Positions 62,305 to 64,000 of a DNA stretch of 64,000 nucleotides are shown here, one piece after another. The notes beneath the pieces are model-generated. The model was not told the DNA's origin and searched no databases. It worked only from the letters and a program-made list of their open reading frames with translations. The stretch covers positions 2,542,001-2,606,000 of the forward strand of contig NZ_CP058559.1 of the NCBI RefSeq assembly GCF_014467015.1. Reading direction: 5' to 3'. The position numbers and the translations under genes are program-made. The stretch's first letter is position 1. Each line of letters starts with the position of its first letter. This DNA is from Alkalicella caledoniensis (GTDB taxonomy: Bacteria > Bacillota > Proteinivoracia > Proteinivoracales > Proteinivoracaceae).

Positions 62305-62434
62305 TTAAATGGTTGAAATATACTTTGCTCTGTTAATAGGACTAAGCCCTAAAAGTTTTTTATAATTAAAGAAGGAAAATTCTCACAAATGTAGAAGTAT
62401 ATATCATTATGTTTTTTATATGGGGGGATTTTAT

Positions 62435-63142
62435 ATGATGGGTTCAGCATTAGTATCAGCCAGGGAATTTATTACACAAGAGTATCCGAACTGTAGTTTG
62501 GCAATCTTAGCTGGAAGTGTTGTGAGAGGGGAAGGTACAGAAACTTCAGATCTGGATATAGTGATAATCACTGCTGAAGAGGAGATGCCATATAGAAAAT
62601 CACTTATTTTTCAAAAATGGCCTATCGAGGTTTTTGTCTACAATCCAAGCAGCTATAAGATATACTGTGCCAAGGGAGTAGAGCAAGCTAGACCCTCCCT
62701 TATCAGTATGATAGTGGAGGGGATCCCTATAATTGATAAGGAGAAAAACTTTCACCTTCTAAAAAGAGAAGGGGAGGAAATCCTAAAACATGGGCCGCCG
62801 AGATTATCGGAAGAAGAAACAGAGAACTATCGCTACCTGATTACTGACTTAATTGAGGATTTTAAGGGCTCAAATGATGTACATGAAAGCATCTTTATAG
62901 TTAATAAACTATCTTTTTTACTAGCGGAGTTTATAATGAGAATTAACCGTCGTTGGATCGGAGACGGAAAGTGGACTTATAAGGTACTTAAGGAGTTTGA
63001 TGATGATTTAGCATATAGTTTTACTGAAGCCTTCACTTCCTTTTATTCAAAAGGGAAAAAGGATAAACTCATAAAATTCACAGAAGATATACTAGACCCC
63101 ATGGGAGGGTTACTTTTTGAAGGTTATAACAGAGAAACTTAA
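62435..63142 (+). CDS. Nucleotidyltransferase-domain protein
   Basis: 235 residues. LAILAGSVVRGEGTETSDLD followed by IVII is the GS-x(n)-D-x-D signature of the polymerase-beta/KNTase nucleotidyltransferase fold. KWPIEVFVYNP provides a third acidic residue. The C-terminal 130 residues are helical. A minimal nucleotidyltransferase or aminoglycoside-modifying-like role is possible; the substrate is unknown. ATG at 62435 was chosen for the GGGGGGA upstream. Confidence 0.85.
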   Translation: MMGSALVSAREFITQEYPNCSLAILAGSVVRGEGTETSDLDIVIITAEEEMPYRKSLIFQKWPIEVFVYNPSSYKIYCAKGVEQARPSLISMIVEGIPIIDKEKNFHLLKREGEEILKHGPPRLSEEETENYRYLITDLIEDFKGSNDVHESIFIVNKLSFLLAEFIMRINRRWIGDGKWTYKVLKEFDDDLAYSFTEAFTSFYSKGKKDKLIKFTEDILDPMGGLLFEGYNRET

Positions 63143-63160
63143 AAAAGCATTACCACTAAA

Positions 63161-63195
63161 AAAAGCATTACCACTTAAAAAGTGGTAATGCTTTT
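63161..63195. terminator. Bidirectional terminator with duplicated arm
   Basis: AAAAGCATTACCACTT (63161-63176) pairs perfectly with AAGTGGTAATGCTTTT (63180-63195). An extra copy of the left arm occurs just upstream at 63142-63157. Confidence 0.9.
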
Positions 63196-63198
63196 AAC

Positions 63199-63681
63199 TT
63201 AAAGGGCAACGCCTTTATCAGTGCTATCCTCAAGGGCTAAAAGATATTTTTTAATATCTAAACCGCCTCCATAACCCACTAGTGAACCGTCTTTGCCTAC
63301 AACTCTGTGACAGGGTATAATAATAGGTATAGGATTTTTATTGTTTGCTTGACCTACAGCTCGAACACTTTTGGGGTTGCCAATATTTTTGGCAACATCT
63401 CCATAACTTACAGTTTTGCCATAGGGTATTTCTTTCAGAGAATCCCACACGGCCTTTTGGAAAGTAGTTCCTGATGGATTTAAAGGGATATTAAACTCTT
63501 GCAATTTGCCTTCAAAGAACAGACTAAGCTGGCGTGATGTTTCTACTAATATGGGATGAAGCTGTTTTTCCTCAAATTCTTCTGACATCTGTTTTTCTCC
63601 AAAAGCAATGGATGTCAAAGAAATATCATCACAGATTAATGTGAGTTTTCCAATGGGGGTTTCAATTATCTTATAATACAT
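63199..63681 (-). CDS. ogt: Methylated-DNA-protein-cysteine methyltransferase
   Basis: 160 residues. The acceptor-site motif IPCHRVVGKDG holds the alkyl-accepting Cys, preceded by AVGQANNKNP. GTTFQKAVWDSLKEIPYGKT is the wHTH/DNA-binding lead-in. It repairs O6-alkylguanine. The ATG at 63681 (MYYKIIETPIGKL) has AAAGGAG 9 nt upstream. Confidence 0.95.
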   Translation of the reverse strand: MYYKIIETPIGKLTLICDDISLTSIAFGEKQMSEEFEEKQLHPILVETSRQLSLFFEGKLQEFNIPLNPSGTTFQKAVWDSLKEIPYGKTVSYGDVAKNIGNPKSVRAVGQANNKNPIPIIIPCHRVVGKDGSLVGYGGGLDIKKYLLALEDSTDKGVAL

Positions 63682-63909
63682 AACCCGAACTCCTTTATAT
63701 TTTTTTTGATGACTACTCTCATCAAATATCTCCCAGTTATTCAAAAAAACTTTATTCTCTAGGTATTTTATTTAAAATATGAAAATAATTAAGTATATAG
63801 ACTAGTACTTTAGTTACTAAACCATGTAGATATTTTACCACGGGATTCCTTTTATCACAATGGAAATATAAAGGTATACTATATATAACTACTAAAGGAG
63901 TTGATAAAA

Positions 63910-64000
63910 ATGAAATACTGGTTATTAAAAACTGAACCTGATGATTATAGTCTAGATGATTTAAAAGCCGAAGGTGTAGGAATGTGGGATGGGGTAAGGA
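63910..64000 (+). CDS. EVE-domain protein, N-terminal part (cut by window edge)
   Basis: The first 30 codons begin MKYWLLKTEPDDYSLDDL and continue to GVGMWDGVR. This matches the start of EVE-domain (PUA-like) proteins. AAAGGAG precedes the ATG. The gene continues beyond the window. Confidence 0.85.
   Translation, partial: MKYWLLKTEPDDYSLDDLKAEGVGMWDGVR

Overview
The window looks like the chromosome of a low-GC Gram-positive anaerobe of the class Clostridia. The base composition is AT-rich and ribosome binding sites are strong AGGAGG types, with many TTG and GTG starts. It holds two ferredoxin-dependent 2-oxoacid oxidoreductases (iorAB and korAB), a CotF-type spore coat protein, a SAM-I riboswitch, an LtaS-type enzyme and an NhaC-type antiporter. 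An amino-acid-fermenting spore former, perhaps of a saline or alkaline habitat, is a reasonable inference. The exact genus cannot be fixed from the sequence alone. No tRNA, rRNA or CRISPR array was seen.

Layout. 0-2.2 kb: SAM-riboswitch-controlled metN-metI (minus strand) followed by the start of an aminotransferase. 2.4-16.5 kb: a GAF-LuxR regulator, IS1182 copy A lodged inside a foldback repeat, an acetyltransferase, an amidohydrolase, an NhaC antiporter with an iron alcohol dehydrogenase, iorAB, a small cytochrome-b-like membrane protein, an LtaS-type enzyme and a stand-alone N-terminal piece of PEP carboxykinase. 16.5-22.1 kb: an IS graveyard with a decayed IS21 element, an intact IS21 element that cuts off a secreted-protein gene, and an IS3 remnant. 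22.1-28.8 kb: a divergent XRE regulator and a compact RiPP-like cluster: PqqD-like protein, HprK-like kinase, S26-type peptidase, radical SAM enzyme, ABC exporter, radical SAM/SPASM enzyme, and a 36-residue candidate precursor peptide. 28.9-36.5 kb: a two-component system and a three-gene ABC-2 exporter, separated by a REP-associated tyrosine transposase between repeats, then an IS1202-like element with a 28-bp target duplication. 36.5-44.6 kb: a PHP/DUF2161/DUF368/SagB-like operon, a GntR-controlled ABC operon with a clear operator, and IS1182 copy B. 44.6-64 kb: a small membrane protein between long direct repeats, then mostly housekeeping genes: ABC-F, ThrE halves, LysM protein, RNA methyltransferase, cotF, MazG-like, csp, FAD dehydrogenase, korAB, an ArsC/Spx-like gene with an in-frame TGA at the catalytic cysteine position (probable selenoprotein), murG, pgi, a nucleotidyltransferase, ogt and the start of an EVE-domain gene.

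How it fits together. The RiPP-like cluster is the best candidate for an undescribed system. Its genes overlap or abut, are divergent from a RRNPP-like regulator, and end at the precursor gene and a strong terminator. Its proposed chemistry is RRE-guided radical SAM modification, possible phosphorylation by the HprK-like kinase, leader removal by a soluble S26 peptidase and export. The second standout is the probable Sec-containing ArsC-like protein encoded 12 nt downstream of korB. Mobile DNA is dense: two identical-length IS1182 copies in inverted orientation, both placed in the loops of hairpin structures at ACGY target sites, frame a 38-kb segment.
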